Shown: piece by piece, positions 1 to 8,459 of the stretch | Position numbering within the stretch: position 1 is the stretch's first letter | How the letters are laid out: every line of letters starts with the position of its first letter | From: a bacterium | GTDB lineage: Bacteria; Joyebacterota; Joyebacteria; Joyebacterales; Joyebacteraceae | DNA length: 64,000 nucleotides | Direction of reading: 5' to 3' | Assembly: GCA_025774935.1 (NCBI GenBank) | Contig: JALGZK010000014.1 | Coordinates: 16,184-80,183 of the forward strand | The notes under the pieces: generated by a model | Told to the model about the DNA's origin: nothing | What the model saw: the letters and a program-made list of their open reading frames with translations, nothing else | The model's database searches: none | Translations under genes and position numbers: made by a program

Positions 1-1550
1 GCGTGCCTGCGGTCGTCCTCGAGGAGGATCGCGTCCGACACGAGCCCGGAGCCGTCGTCCTTGCCGTCACCGTTCCCGCCGTCCTTCGCGCCGTCCTCCG
101 CGCCGCCGGCCTCGAGTTCGAGCGGCTGGTCCGTCTCGCGGAAGACGCCCTCGGGGAGCGCGTCCTCCGGCACTTCGCGTCCGAAGAGCACGTTCTCCCC
201 GATCGACTTCGAGAAGAGGACGGCCTCCTGCGGCACGTACCCGATCTGGGTCCGGAATGAGTCCCAGTCCCAATCGGAGAGCGGCCGCCCGTTGACGAGC
301 ACGCGCCCCTCGGTCGGGTTCAGGATGCCCGCGATGTGCTTGAGGACAGTCGACTTCCCGCTCGCGACGGGACCGACGACCGCGACCCTGTGTCCCGCCG
401 GGATCCGGAACGCGACGTCCTCGAGGTTCTTCCTCGACCCGTCGTAGCTGAACGTCACGCCCTCGAACGCGATCTCCTCGATCCCGTCGAGACGGCCGCC
501 GCTGGGCTTCGCTTCGCGGATCGGGAACTCGCGGATCTGATCGATCCGGTCGATCGAGACGAACGCCTGCTGTCCGGTCATGAACAGGAACGGCACGTCC
601 ATCATCGGGTGCGTGAGCATGTCGAGGTAGACGTAGAACGCGAAGAGCGTGCCGATGGTGAGCTCGCCCTGGATGACGAGGTAGCCTCCGTACGCGATCA
701 CGATCATCTGGCCGAGCCTGCTCGCGAACGTGTCGAGCGACCACATGATCATCTGGAGTTTGAGGAGCCCGAGCAGCACGGCGACGCGGTCCTTGAGGAT
801 CCCCGCGAGCGTCCGCGACTGGGCGTCCTCCGCTCGGAACGCCTTCACGATCCGGATCCCGGTGAACGCCGACTCGAGCAGGTTGTTCGTCTTCGAGACG
901 GCCTTCTGCGACTCCTCCATGTAGTAGCGCATCCGGTGGCGGAGGCTGTAGAAGACCCACATCATGATCGGGAGCGGAATGACCGAGAGCGCCGTGAGCT
1001 TCGGGCTCATCACGATCATCGCCACCAGACAGAACACCAGCTTCGAGCTCGACTCGACCGCCCGGAAGATGCCGGAGCACGCGAACCACGCGACCTTCGG
1101 CCACTCCCCGACGTCGTCGGTGAGCCTCGTCACGACGTCGCCCGTCCGGAACGTGTTGTTGAAGTGGTAGTCCTTCTCCATGAGCCGGCCGAAGACGTCG
1201 TCCCGGATGTCGCGCTCGAGCTTCGCGTTCACGAGCGCGCGCGTCGCGGGGTAGAGCCGGGCGACGAAGTGGCCCACGAGGATCGCCGACAGGATCAGCA
1301 TGACGTTCCGGATGTCCGCGGATCCCTCCGCCGACTCGAGGATGCCGGTCACGCGGTCGATGACCCACCTGAAGACGAGCGGGTAGGCTACCGCGACCGC
1401 CGTCGAGACGAGCGTGAACGCGGCAAGGAAGACGAGCAGGTACTTGTGGGGGCTCCAGTAGCGCCAGATCCACGAGACGTGCTCGCGGAAGCTGAGCTTC
1501 GGCGCTTCGGGAGTCTGCTCGCGCTTCTCTTTCGTCTTCTCCGTACTCAT
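1..1550 (-). CDS. ABC exporter half-transporter, permease plus ATPase (3' end cut by window)
   Basis: Type I ABC exporter half: a transmembrane domain of six predicted helices (about residues 30-320) followed by a nucleotide-binding domain. The Walker A is GPVASGKST and the Q-loop region reads IGYVPQEAVLFSKS. The ATG at 1550 begins MSTEKTKEK. The reading frame stays open to position 1, so the ABC signature, Walker B and H-loop lie outside the window. It starts 42 bp after the stop of a second ABC half-transporter, so the two probably form a heterodimeric exporter (BmrCD/LmrCD type). After the ENVLFG segment there is an acidic, Gly/Asp/Lys-rich low-complexity stretch (about positions 30-120) before the frame resumes with VSDAILLEDD; family members normally go straight into a helix here. 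The substrate cannot be told from sequence. Confidence 0.88.
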   Translation of the reverse strand, partial: MSTEKTKEKREQTPEAPKLSFREHVSWIWRYWSPHKYLLVFLAAFTLVSTAVAVAYPLVFRWVIDRVTGILESAEGSADIRNVMLILSAILVGHFVARLYPATRALVNAKLERDIRDDVFGRLMEKDYHFNNTFRTGDVVTRLTDDVGEWPKVAWFACSGIFRAVESSSKLVFCLVAMIVMSPKLTALSVIPLPIMMWVFYSLRHRMRYYMEESQKAVSKTNNLLESAFTGIRIVKAFRAEDAQSRTLAGILKDRVAVLLGLLKLQMIMWSLDTFASRLGQMIVIAYGGYLVIQGELTIGTLFAFYVYLDMLTHPMMDVPFLFMTGQQAFVSIDRIDQIREFPIREAKPSGGRLDGIEEIAFEGVTFSYDGSRKNLEDVAFRIPAGHRVAVVGPVASGKSTVLKHIAGILNPTEGRVLVNGRPLSDWDWDSFRTQIGYVPQEAVLFSKSIGENVLFGREVPEDALPEGVFRETDQPLELEAGGAEDGAKDGGNGDGKDDGSGLVSDAILLEDDRRH

Positions 1551-1592
1551 GATCCCGTGCCCGTTCGTTCCGTGCCTGCTCGATCGCCCGGC

Positions 1593-3395
1593 CTACTCGA
1601 TCGCCTGCTGTGCGAACTGGAGGTCGAAGAGGTCCCTGTAGATGCCGCCCTTGTGGTAGAGCTCCTCGTGCGGTCCCTCCTCGACGAGCTGTCCCTCGTG
1701 GAGGACGAGGATCCGGTCGACCTTCGTGATCGTCGCGAGTCGGTGCGCGACGATGAGCGAGGTCCTCCCCTCCATCAGGTGGTCGAGCGAGTCCTGGAGC
1801 CTCTGCTCCGTGACCGGGTCGACCGAAGAGGTCGCCTCGTCGAGGACGAGAATGTCCGGGTCGTCGACGATCGCCCTCGCGAAACACAACAGCTGCCGCT
1901 CGCCCATCGAGAGGTTCGTCCCTCCCTCGGTGAGCTCGGTGTCGTAGCCGTCCGGCAGTCGCCTGACCATCCCCTCGGCCTGCACCACGCCGAGCGCGCG
2001 GTCCATCGCCTCCGCCGGGATGTTCTCCCGGAGCACCTTCAGGTTGTCCTGGAGCGTCCCCGGGAAAAGGTGGATGTCCTGCAGGACCAGTCCGATCTTC
2101 TTCCGCCACTCGCGCTGGCGGTAGCTCAGGATGTCGACGCCGTCGAGCGTGACCCTCCCGTCGGTCGGGTGGTAGTACCGGAGGAGGAGGTTCGTGACGG
2201 TCGTCTTCCCTCCGCCCGAGAGCCCGACGAGCGCCACCTTCTCGCCCCGAGACACGCGGAAGCTCACGCCGTTGAGCGCGCGCACGCCTCCTTCGTATTC
2301 GAAGATCACGTCCTCGAACGCGATCTCCTTCCAGTCGGAAGGGACCGCGGGGAGCGCGTCCGGCATGTCGGGCGTCGCCGACTCTGTGTCCAGGACCGCG
2401 AAGACGCGGTCGGCGGACGCGAACGCCTGCTGGATGAAGTCGAGCTGCTCCGAGAACATCACGAGCGGCCAGAAGAGGCGGCGCGTGTACTCGATGAAGA
2501 GAACGAGCGTCCCGACCGTCATCGCGATGCCGAAGACGTGCCGCGCCCCGAGCCAGATGATGAGCATGACCGCCGCGATCTCCGCCGAGGAGAACGCTCC
2601 CCAGAACGCGTACTCGCGGAAGTAGACCCCGATCTCCTTCCGGTACTTGTCGCGGTTGAGACGCGCCAGGTCCATCTGCGCCTTCTCGGTGTACCCGAAG
2701 ATCTGGAGGATCGGGATGCCGGTGACGTACTCCGCGAGGAACGCGGACACCCTCGCGTAGAGCCTCCGGACGACGCGGAACGCGCGCCGGATGTACCGGA
2801 GGAAGAAGTACGTGCCGACCACGATCGGGGTCATGAGGAGCAGGATCGAGAGCGTGACCCTCGCGTCCGCGAACATCATGACCGCGAACGTCCCTCCCAG
2901 GAGCACCGCGTTCCTGAGGAGCGCGAGCGCCACGTCGGAGAACAGAAGCCTCAGTCGCTCGATGTCGCTCTCGACGCGAGCCATGAGGCGTCCCGGCGGG
3001 TTCTTGTCGAAGTACGCGAGCGATAGGTTCATGAGGTGCGCGAACGCCTGCTCGCGGAGCTCCGTGATGATGGTGAGTCCGATCCTCGCGACGATGATGA
3101 CCTGCGCGTACGCGGCAGCCATGCCTATGGCGTAGAGGCCGGCGTACGCGAGCCCGCGGAGGAGCACGCCGCGCTGGTTGCTCCCGGGGATATCCACGTC
3201 GAGGACGTGCCTGATGATGAGCGGCCCGCCGAGCTCGGCGGCGACGGCCACGAGCATCAGTACCGACGCCCCGATGAGCGTCCGCTTGTGTGGCCGGAAG
3301 AGCGGGAGGATCCGCGTGAGCATCTGCCTCAGGGGCAGATGCCGCACCTGTTCCTCGTCGTCTTCCAGAAGATCGTCGTCGTCCATCCACCACAT
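1593..3395 (-). CDS. ABC exporter half-transporter, permease plus ATPase
   Basis: Full-length type I ABC exporter half of about 600 residues. The N-terminus is very acidic (MWWMDDDDLLEDDEE), then come six membrane helices (about 35-320) and a nucleotide-binding domain with Walker A GLSGGGKTT, signature LSMGERQ, Walker B ILVLDEATS and the switch His in IVAHRLAT. All catalytic residues, including the Walker B Glu, are present. I chose the ATG at 3395; an in-frame GTG at 3437 would add 14 Arg/Pro-rich residues that do not look like protein. It lies 49 bp downstream of the small membrane protein and 42 bp upstream of the partner half-transporter, so all four genes down from 4484 may be one operon. 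Probably exports a lipid, peptide or drug-like molecule; substrate unknown. Confidence 0.9.
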   Translation of the reverse strand: MWWMDDDDLLEDDEEQVRHLPLRQMLTRILPLFRPHKRTLIGASVLMLVAVAAELGGPLIIRHVLDVDIPGSNQRGVLLRGLAYAGLYAIGMAAAYAQVIIVARIGLTIITELREQAFAHLMNLSLAYFDKNPPGRLMARVESDIERLRLLFSDVALALLRNAVLLGGTFAVMMFADARVTLSILLLMTPIVVGTYFFLRYIRRAFRVVRRLYARVSAFLAEYVTGIPILQIFGYTEKAQMDLARLNRDKYRKEIGVYFREYAFWGAFSSAEIAAVMLIIWLGARHVFGIAMTVGTLVLFIEYTRRLFWPLVMFSEQLDFIQQAFASADRVFAVLDTESATPDMPDALPAVPSDWKEIAFEDVIFEYEGGVRALNGVSFRVSRGEKVALVGLSGGGKTTVTNLLLRYYHPTDGRVTLDGVDILSYRQREWRKKIGLVLQDIHLFPGTLQDNLKVLRENIPAEAMDRALGVVQAEGMVRRLPDGYDTELTEGGTNLSMGERQLLCFARAIVDDPDILVLDEATSSVDPVTEQRLQDSLDHLMEGRTSLIVAHRLATITKVDRILVLHEGQLVEEGPHEELYHKGGIYRDLFDLQFAQQAIE

Positions 3396-3444
3396 GGTTC
3401 GTCTGCGTCCTTCCGAGTGCGGCCCGCGCGGCCGCACGAACTCG

Positions 3445-3819
3445 CTACCAGCACGTCGACCTCAGGAGCAGCTTGAGGCCCAGCGCGAAGAGAAGCGAGT
3501 ATGTCACGTTGACCATCGTCCCGGCCAGGAAGTAGAGCGAGTTCTTCTTCATGTCCTCACCTCTGACGATCGCCTTGCCGGCGAAGAGCACGGACAGAGC
3601 CGTGTAGGCCCCGACCATCACGAAGAGCACGATCAGGATGTTCTCGCACTTCCCGACGACCACCCCCGTGTCCCGCACCCCACGGTCCAGGTCCTCTCCC
3701 ACGTCCTTGTGCGCGATTCCGCGGAGCACTCCGCGGACGACGAAGCCGCTCGTCAGAACGAGAGCGGCACAGCCTCCAGCCATGAGTCCGAGTCCGACCC
3801 AGCTCCCCCAGCTCGTCAT
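3445..3819 (-). CDS. small membrane protein downstream of SatD-like gene
   Basis: 124-residue protein with three or four hydrophobic segments (about residues 5-28, 60-82 and 96-117) and the charged loop HKDVGEDLDRGVRD. No family recognised. Its ATG overlaps the TGA of the SatD-like gene by 4 bp (ATGA), which implies translational coupling and a shared role. In many bacteria SatD-type genes sit next to a membrane protein, usually of the DUF3307 type; this one is shorter and I cannot assign it to that family by eye. Confidence 0.75.
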   Translation of the reverse strand: MTSWGSWVGLGLMAGGCAALVLTSGFVVRGVLRGIAHKDVGEDLDRGVRDTGVVVGKCENILIVLFVMVGAYTALSVLFAGKAIVRGEDMKKNSLYFLAGTMVNVTYSLLFALGLKLLLRSTCW

Positions 3820-4484
3820 CTCTCGTCCTCCCGCTCCGCGAGGCGTCGTGCGTACTCCTCGAACTGCCTCGGGAGGTCCTGTTCGATTCGCTCCGTCTGT
3901 TTGTACCAGGACCTCCTGAGGACACTCGACACCGCCTGTTGCGTGACACCGAGTTCCCTGGCCGCCTCGGCCTGTCCCCCGGTCCGCTCGTAGACCCCGA
4001 TCACCTCGTTCTGTCGCTCCGACCGAACGTCCCGCACGATCGCGAGGAGGTTCACCTCGGCTTCGATGGCCGCGTCCAGCACGGAGTCACCCGCACGAAG
4101 CCGGAGCGCCAACTTCCGCCGCTTCAGATCGCCCATCGCTGCCGCAGCCGCGTGGAACGCCTGCCCGTCCATCAGTGCCACGTCCCCGCTGTCCAGCCCG
4201 ACGTCCACCTCGCCCCTCACCAGCACGAACCTCATTACCTCCGGCGCGATCGCCTCCAGCAGCGTCCTCATGATGTCGTACGCGCTGGCGATCGACAGCA
4301 GAACCGCTCCGATCTCGTCGACGCCCTTCAGCACCGTACACGCCGCCGCCAGCTCCCGTTCGTGGTCCCTGTTGACTGCCTCACACGCATCCGTCAGCCT
4401 GGCTCTGAACGCCTCCCGGTCACGGATTCCCCTGGAGTCACGAACGTCCCCGATGAGCACGTACCGTTCTCGCGCCATGACCAT
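3816..4484 (-). CDS. SatD-family protein with C-terminal helix-turn-helix
   Basis: 222 residues. The N-terminus (YVLIGDVRDSRGIRDRE) matches the hallmark of SatD-family proteins, first named in the Streptococcus mutans acid-tolerance sat operon; their biochemical function is poorly known. The C-terminal part contains a helix-turn-helix-like segment (GGQAEAARELGVTQQAVS, about residues 168-187), suggesting DNA binding. Either the ATG at 4484 or the one two codons later could be the start. Its stop overlaps the start of the small membrane protein. A good promoter lies about 55 bp upstream. Probably the regulator or sensor of the ABC exporter genes that follow; that link is inferred from gene order only. 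Confidence 0.78.
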   Translation of the reverse strand: MVMARERYVLIGDVRDSRGIRDREAFRARLTDACEAVNRDHERELAAACTVLKGVDEIGAVLLSIASAYDIMRTLLEAIAPEVMRFVLVRGEVDVGLDSGDVALMDGQAFHAAAAAMGDLKRRKLALRLRAGDSVLDAAIEAEVNLLAIVRDVRSERQNEVIGVYERTGGQAEAARELGVTQQAVSSVLRRSWYKQTERIEQDLPRQFEEYARRLAEREDER

Positions 4485-4538
4485 TACCCCGCTTTCGACA
4501 CAACACCTCGCATTGCATCTGAGAATCCAACACGGACC

Positions 4539-4567
4539 ATTGTGTCTGGGGGCAGTGCATTTGTCAA
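4539..4567 (-). promoter_or_regulatory. sigma70-type promoter for the SatD operon
   Basis: On the minus strand a perfect -35 TTGACA (4567-4562) is followed after 17 bp by CACAAT (4544-4539). It lies in the intergenic region upstream of the SatD-like start at 4484. The surrounding 4560-4620 is AT-rich against a very GC-rich background, as expected for a promoter. Confidence 0.55.
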
Positions 4568-4641
4568 GCCTAAAAACAACTGCAGTCCTTAAATCGACTG
4601 ATACAACTTGATATATTGTTTTGAGGCCCCAGGTAGAGAGA

Positions 4642-4668
4642 AGGCCCCCGCGGTGCCCGCGGGGGCCT
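4642..4668 (-). terminator. intrinsic terminator hairpin after the M50-enolase gene
   Basis: Perfect 12-bp inverted repeat AGGCCCCCGCGG / CCGCGGGGGCCT with a 3-nt loop, 28 bp beyond the stop at 4696. On the minus strand it is followed by the pyrimidine-rich TCTCTCTACC rather than a clean T-run. Confidence 0.6.
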
Positions 4669-4695
4669 CACGCAGTACCGGTGGCTCCTGTCTCT

Positions 4696-7383
4696 CTATG
4701 TCTCGTAGACGGGGAGCACTCGTCTCAGCTCTTCGTACACGGTCCCGCCTCCATCGATGGTGCCCTTGGCTGCCTGCTGGAACTCCGCCAGGAGCTCGTC
4801 GAAGTCCATCGCCTTCACGCTCTCGACGTCCCGGCCATCGCGCCCCTTGGACACCACGAACCCCGCCATGGTTTCACCAGCCATCTCACGGATGAGCTGC
4901 CAGAGCTCCTTCCCCTCCCGCGCGGCGATCGCCCGTCCGAGCGCGAGCGACAGCGAGAGGATGGCGTTCATGCCAAGGTTTCCCTTCCGCTGCATGGCTG
5001 CGATGATCTCGTCCTTCGACGCCCCGTTCGAGAGCCGCCCCGCCTGCTTCGCGGCCTCGACCTCGAGGCCGAGGAGCTTCCGATCGACGTCGAGCAGGCT
5101 CCCTAGCTCCGAGAGGCGGCGGCCGGTGAACGCTCCCGCTAGCACCGTCTCGATATGGTCGACGGCGTCCATGCAGCCCTTGCCACCGTAGCGGCAGGTC
5201 TTGCCCCAGAGGCCTTCGAGCTCCGCGTCGCCCTTCGCGCGGATGGCCGAGGTCTCGAGTCCCTTCTTGAACCGGAACGTCCCGTCCCCAGCGTCGTCGA
5301 AGAGGTCTGCGTGCCTGCCCGTGACCTCGCCGGGCCGTACGATGCTGTCGACGTAGTGAATCGCCTCGTCGAGTCCGGCGGACGTCCCGAGCGGGGTCGA
5401 GCCCTTGAACCGGATCGTCCCCGTCTTCCCGAGGAAGAGCGTCGCGGCCGCCGACGGGATCCCGGCGTTCGTCGCCTCCTCGGTACCGGAGACGCCCTCG
5501 ATCGCGAGCATCCTCAGAAGAAGGCTCGTGATGTCGATGTCCGCGGCGCCCGGAGCGAGCGAACAGTCGCCGCCTCCCGTGAGCGCGGCGACGAGGTCCT
5601 TCAGGCCGCGTTCGATCTCCGGCCGCTCCTCCGGCGTCGTCTCGCGCCCCCGCGCCTCCGCGAGCGCCAGGATCTCCATCACGCGCCCGTACTTCTGGAG
5701 TCGCTCGGTGTTCGCGCCCCCGCCCGCCTTGATCCCTAGCGTGTTCATCGCCGTCGAGATCTCGGCCTCGAACGGGTCGTTCGGCGACTTCGACCGGTGC
5801 GATACCACGAGCTCCGCGCCGTACGCGAGCGACGTCAGCATCGCGAGGATCGTCTCGGACAGCGTGCCGATCTGGTTCGCCTTGATGAGGGTCGCGTTGA
5901 TCTCGCCGTTCCTGGCCGTCTCCTCGATGGTCGAGTCCTTCGTCGTGACGAGGTCGTCCCCGATGACGAAGATGCGGTCGCCGAGCTCCTTCATGATGAG
6001 CTTCCAGCCCTCGTGGTCGATCTCGCCGAACCCGTCCTCGACCGATAGGATCGGAACGCCGTCCTCCATCGCGCCCCGGTAGAGCTCGAGGATCTCGTCG
6101 CGGCTCATGTCGACCTTCGTCTTGTCGCGCCAGAAGCGGTACATCCCGACCGAGTCCTTCTGGCCCATCTCGTCTCGGTAGGCGTTCTCGAGTTCCGACG
6201 CGGCGGGGTCGAGCGCGATCGCGACGTCGACTCCCGGCACGAGCTCCGAGTCGAGGATGGTCTGCTTCATCAGGCGCCACATCCGCTGCTCGGGCACGCG
6301 GTCGCCGGGCTCCTTGTCGATGTACGGAGCGAGTCCGCCCTCGAGCCCGACGCCCATGACCTTCGCGCCCGGCGCCGACTCGAGGATCTCCTTCAGGCGC
6401 GACTGGAGCCTCACGGTCATCTCCTGCGCTTCCTCGTACGACTCCGCGGAGAGCGGGATGAACATCGACTCCTGCATGCTGATGTTGCTCTCGGGGTACT
6501 CCTTCTCGGTGTGGCGGCCGCCCATCGCGCAGTTCCGGAACTGCCACGGCGCCTTCACCTTCGTCCCGTCCGGGAGCGCGACCTCCTGGATCCTCGTCGT
6601 CAGCATCTTCTCTTTCACGGCGCCCACCTGCGCGAGCCAGCTCTCAGCGGCGATCGCCTCGGCCGCGGCCTCGGCCTTCTCGCGCGCGATACGCTCGCGC
6701 CTCCGGAACTCCGCGAGCTTGCCGCGGTCCGCGAGGAGCCGGTCGAGGAGCCCGACGAGCCCGGGCGCGAGGAAGAGCCGGCCGACATAGGTGATCCCCT
6801 CGGCGCGCGTCGCGAGCCCCGCCGCGATGCAAACGATCCCGATCGGGAGACAGACCCACGCGAGCCGCTGGCTCCACACCGGGCCTGCCGCGGCGACCGC
6901 GAGGTTGTACGGGGCGTCGGGAGCGTAGTTCCCTTCGTCCTTCTTGACGCCCGGGAACCCGCCCCACGGGATCGTGAAGAACGCGACAACGTAGTGACCG
7001 AAGCGCTGCCCGAAGCCGCCCGCCGCGAGGGTGTCGAACCTCTCCTGCGAGTCGCGGTTGAGCGCCGCGAGCCTGCCGGCCGTGACGTAGTGCCCGAGCT
7101 CGTGCACCGCAATCGCGACGTGCCACGAGAGGTAGACGATGACCGCGCTGATCACGGTCTCCATTGAGAGGAACATGAATCGGAGCGTGCCGAGCTTCCC
7201 CTCGACCGTCTCCGGGAGGTTCAGGACCGACGAGATGAACGCGGCGTGGAACGAGACGAGCTTGTGGTTCGCGATGACCCAGCCTCGCTCGAGCATGGCG
7301 GACGCGGCGCCGCCCGTGAACCTCGAGGCGCCCCCGGCCAGGCGGCGCAGTCTCCCAGCTGTTCCCCTCACGTCGAATTTCAT
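4696..7383 (-). CDS. M50-type membrane metalloprotease fused to a circularly permuted enolase
   Basis: One uninterrupted 895-residue frame. Residues about 50-225 form a membrane region with the zinc-protease motif HELGH (94-98) and a downstream N-x6-GP segment (160-168), as in site-2-protease-like M50 enzymes; a candidate third ligand Asp lies in GLLDRLLADRG (211-221). A charged helix (225-250) leads to an enolase catalytic barrel (about 260-585). Enolase residues seen there: His291, Glu305, Glu348 in LEGG, Asp392, Glu449, Asp476 in GDD, Lys501, His529-Arg530-Ser531 and Lys552. The enolase N-terminal domain follows instead of preceding (about 620-835), with the loop Ser as Ser668 in LGTSAG and the helix LGMNAILSLSLALGRA (803-818). 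The order is therefore M50, enolase C-domain, enolase N-domain. The ATG at 7383 has a strong AGGGGGAG site; a GTG at 7413 is in frame but lacks one. Enolase activity at the membrane is inferred. Confidence 0.85.
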   Translation of the reverse strand: MKFDVRGTAGRLRRLAGGASRFTGGAASAMLERGWVIANHKLVSFHAAFISSVLNLPETVEGKLGTLRFMFLSMETVISAVIVYLSWHVAIAVHELGHYVTAGRLAALNRDSQERFDTLAAGGFGQRFGHYVVAFFTIPWGGFPGVKKDEGNYAPDAPYNLAVAAAGPVWSQRLAWVCLPIGIVCIAAGLATRAEGITYVGRLFLAPGLVGLLDRLLADRGKLAEFRRRERIAREKAEAAAEAIAAESWLAQVGAVKEKMLTTRIQEVALPDGTKVKAPWQFRNCAMGGRHTEKEYPESNISMQESMFIPLSAESYEEAQEMTVRLQSRLKEILESAPGAKVMGVGLEGGLAPYIDKEPGDRVPEQRMWRLMKQTILDSELVPGVDVAIALDPAASELENAYRDEMGQKDSVGMYRFWRDKTKVDMSRDEILELYRGAMEDGVPILSVEDGFGEIDHEGWKLIMKELGDRIFVIGDDLVTTKDSTIEETARNGEINATLIKANQIGTLSETILAMLTSLAYGAELVVSHRSKSPNDPFEAEISTAMNTLGIKAGGGANTERLQKYGRVMEILALAEARGRETTPEERPEIERGLKDLVAALTGGGDCSLAPGAADIDITSLLLRMLAIEGVSGTEEATNAGIPSAAATLFLGKTGTIRFKGSTPLGTSAGLDEAIHYVDSIVRPGEVTGRHADLFDDAGDGTFRFKKGLETSAIRAKGDAELEGLWGKTCRYGGKGCMDAVDHIETVLAGAFTGRRLSELGSLLDVDRKLLGLEVEAAKQAGRLSNGASKDEIIAAMQRKGNLGMNAILSLSLALGRAIAAREGKELWQLIREMAGETMAGFVVSKGRDGRDVESVKAMDFDELLAEFQQAAKGTIDGGGTVYEELRRVLPVYET

Positions 7384-7676
7384 CCGAATCTCCCCCTCGT
7401 GTCCGACGGGCACGCGTGACGTTACTCCGTATGCGCGGTGTACGGCAGATGGGCAGTGTACCCGATTTGGGACGCGGGGCTCAAGGGGTTCCGCAAGAGG
7501 TTCCGCGCTGTGACGGGCGGGGGCGTTCGGGCCGCCCCGAGGCGCGGGAGCCTCGTGGCGTACCCGTACGAAGAGGCCCGGCGGCCACGCGGACGCCCCC
7601 TCAGACTCCCGGGGACGGCCTCGTGACCGCCGGGTCGATGGATTTTCGACAGGTGCCTGTCGTCAGGCGGCCGGGC

Positions 7677-8456
7677 TCAGCTCCCCAGCCGGATGATGTT
7701 GCCGTGCGAGCTCCTGCTCACGTCGAGCTCCGGGTCCCCCCTATAGCGGAGGTCGCCCACGCTCGAGAGAGAGGCGTCGAGATGCTCGGTGACCCAGACA
7801 GCGGCGTCGCCCGCGCTCGAGACGCTGACGTCGGCTCGGATGGCCTTCAGGTCCCGCCCGTCGAAGTCACCCGCGCTCGAAACGGCGACATCGAGCACCG
7901 CGACCTCGCCGCCGTTGACGGAGAGGTCCCCCGCGCTCGTGACGTGGGCGTGGAAGAAGTCGCCGTGGAACGCTTCGATCGTGATGTCGCCCGCGCTCGT
8001 CGCGGTCGCCTCGAAGCTGTCCCTGCGGATCTCGGGCACCATGATGTCGCCCGCGCTCGTGGCAGTGACCTTCTCGAGGTCGCGCACTGTCAGGTAGTAG
8101 CGGATCGGCTTGGTGTTCTTAAGGTTGTGCACACCCTTCTTCGTGCCGATGGTGAGCTTGCTGCCGCTCTGCTTGACGGTGATGTACTGGAGCAGGTTGT
8201 CCTCTGCCTCGATCTTGAGGCCTTCGTCGTCGCCGAACTCGATGAAGAGGTCGCCCTGGTTCGTGACGGCGACGGCCGTGACGCCGCTCACGTCGTGCTC
8301 GACCGAGTCGAGCGTGCCTGAGCCCTTGATGCCCGCGTGGTCGTGGTCGTGACCGTGACATCCGCACCTGCAGCCGGTGGCTATCATCGCGCAGACCACC
8401 AGAACTACGACCAGCACGACGCGCGCCGGCTTCCCCCACAGCACTCCAACGCTCAT
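7677..8456 (-). CDS. GIN-domain (DUF2807-like) lipoprotein
   Basis: 259 residues. A signal peptide ends in the lipobox-like IATGC (Cys about 28), so it is probably a lipoprotein. It is followed by a Cys/His cluster (CRCGCHGHDHDH) that could bind metal or simply be a spacer. The rest is repetitive: [TS]SAGD recurs about every 20 residues from about residue 133 onward (TSAGDIM, TSAGDIT, TSAGDLS, SSAGDFD, SSAGDAA, then SSVGD and SSHGN), the pattern of the right-handed beta-helix GIN domain (DUF2807). GIN proteins are common in Bacteroidota-like cell envelopes but lack an agreed function. It starts 3 bp after the octaheme cytochrome gene with a good GGAGGAG site, so it is the last gene of that operon. 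Confidence 0.82.
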   Translation of the reverse strand: MSVGVLWGKPARVVLVVVLVVCAMIATGCRCGCHGHDHDHAGIKGSGTLDSVEHDVSGVTAVAVTNQGDLFIEFGDDEGLKIEAEDNLLQYITVKQSGSKLTIGTKKGVHNLKNTKPIRYYLTVRDLEKVTATSAGDIMVPEIRRDSFEATATSAGDITIEAFHGDFFHAHVTSAGDLSVNGGEVAVLDVAVSSAGDFDGRDLKAIRADVSVSSAGDAAVWVTEHLDASLSSVGDLRYRGDPELDVSRSSHGNIIRLGS

Positions 8457-8459
8457 CTC

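Noticed and set aside
67-3393. 1108-residue minus-strand ORF
   Set aside because: Arg/Ala/Pro-rich shadow in a frame other than the two ABC exporter genes, which show full domain structure.
7438-7626. 62-residue ORF in the gap before the GIN lipoprotein
   Set aside because: No ribosome site, low-complexity Arg/Pro-rich sequence; the gap of about 290 bp shows nothing else convincing.
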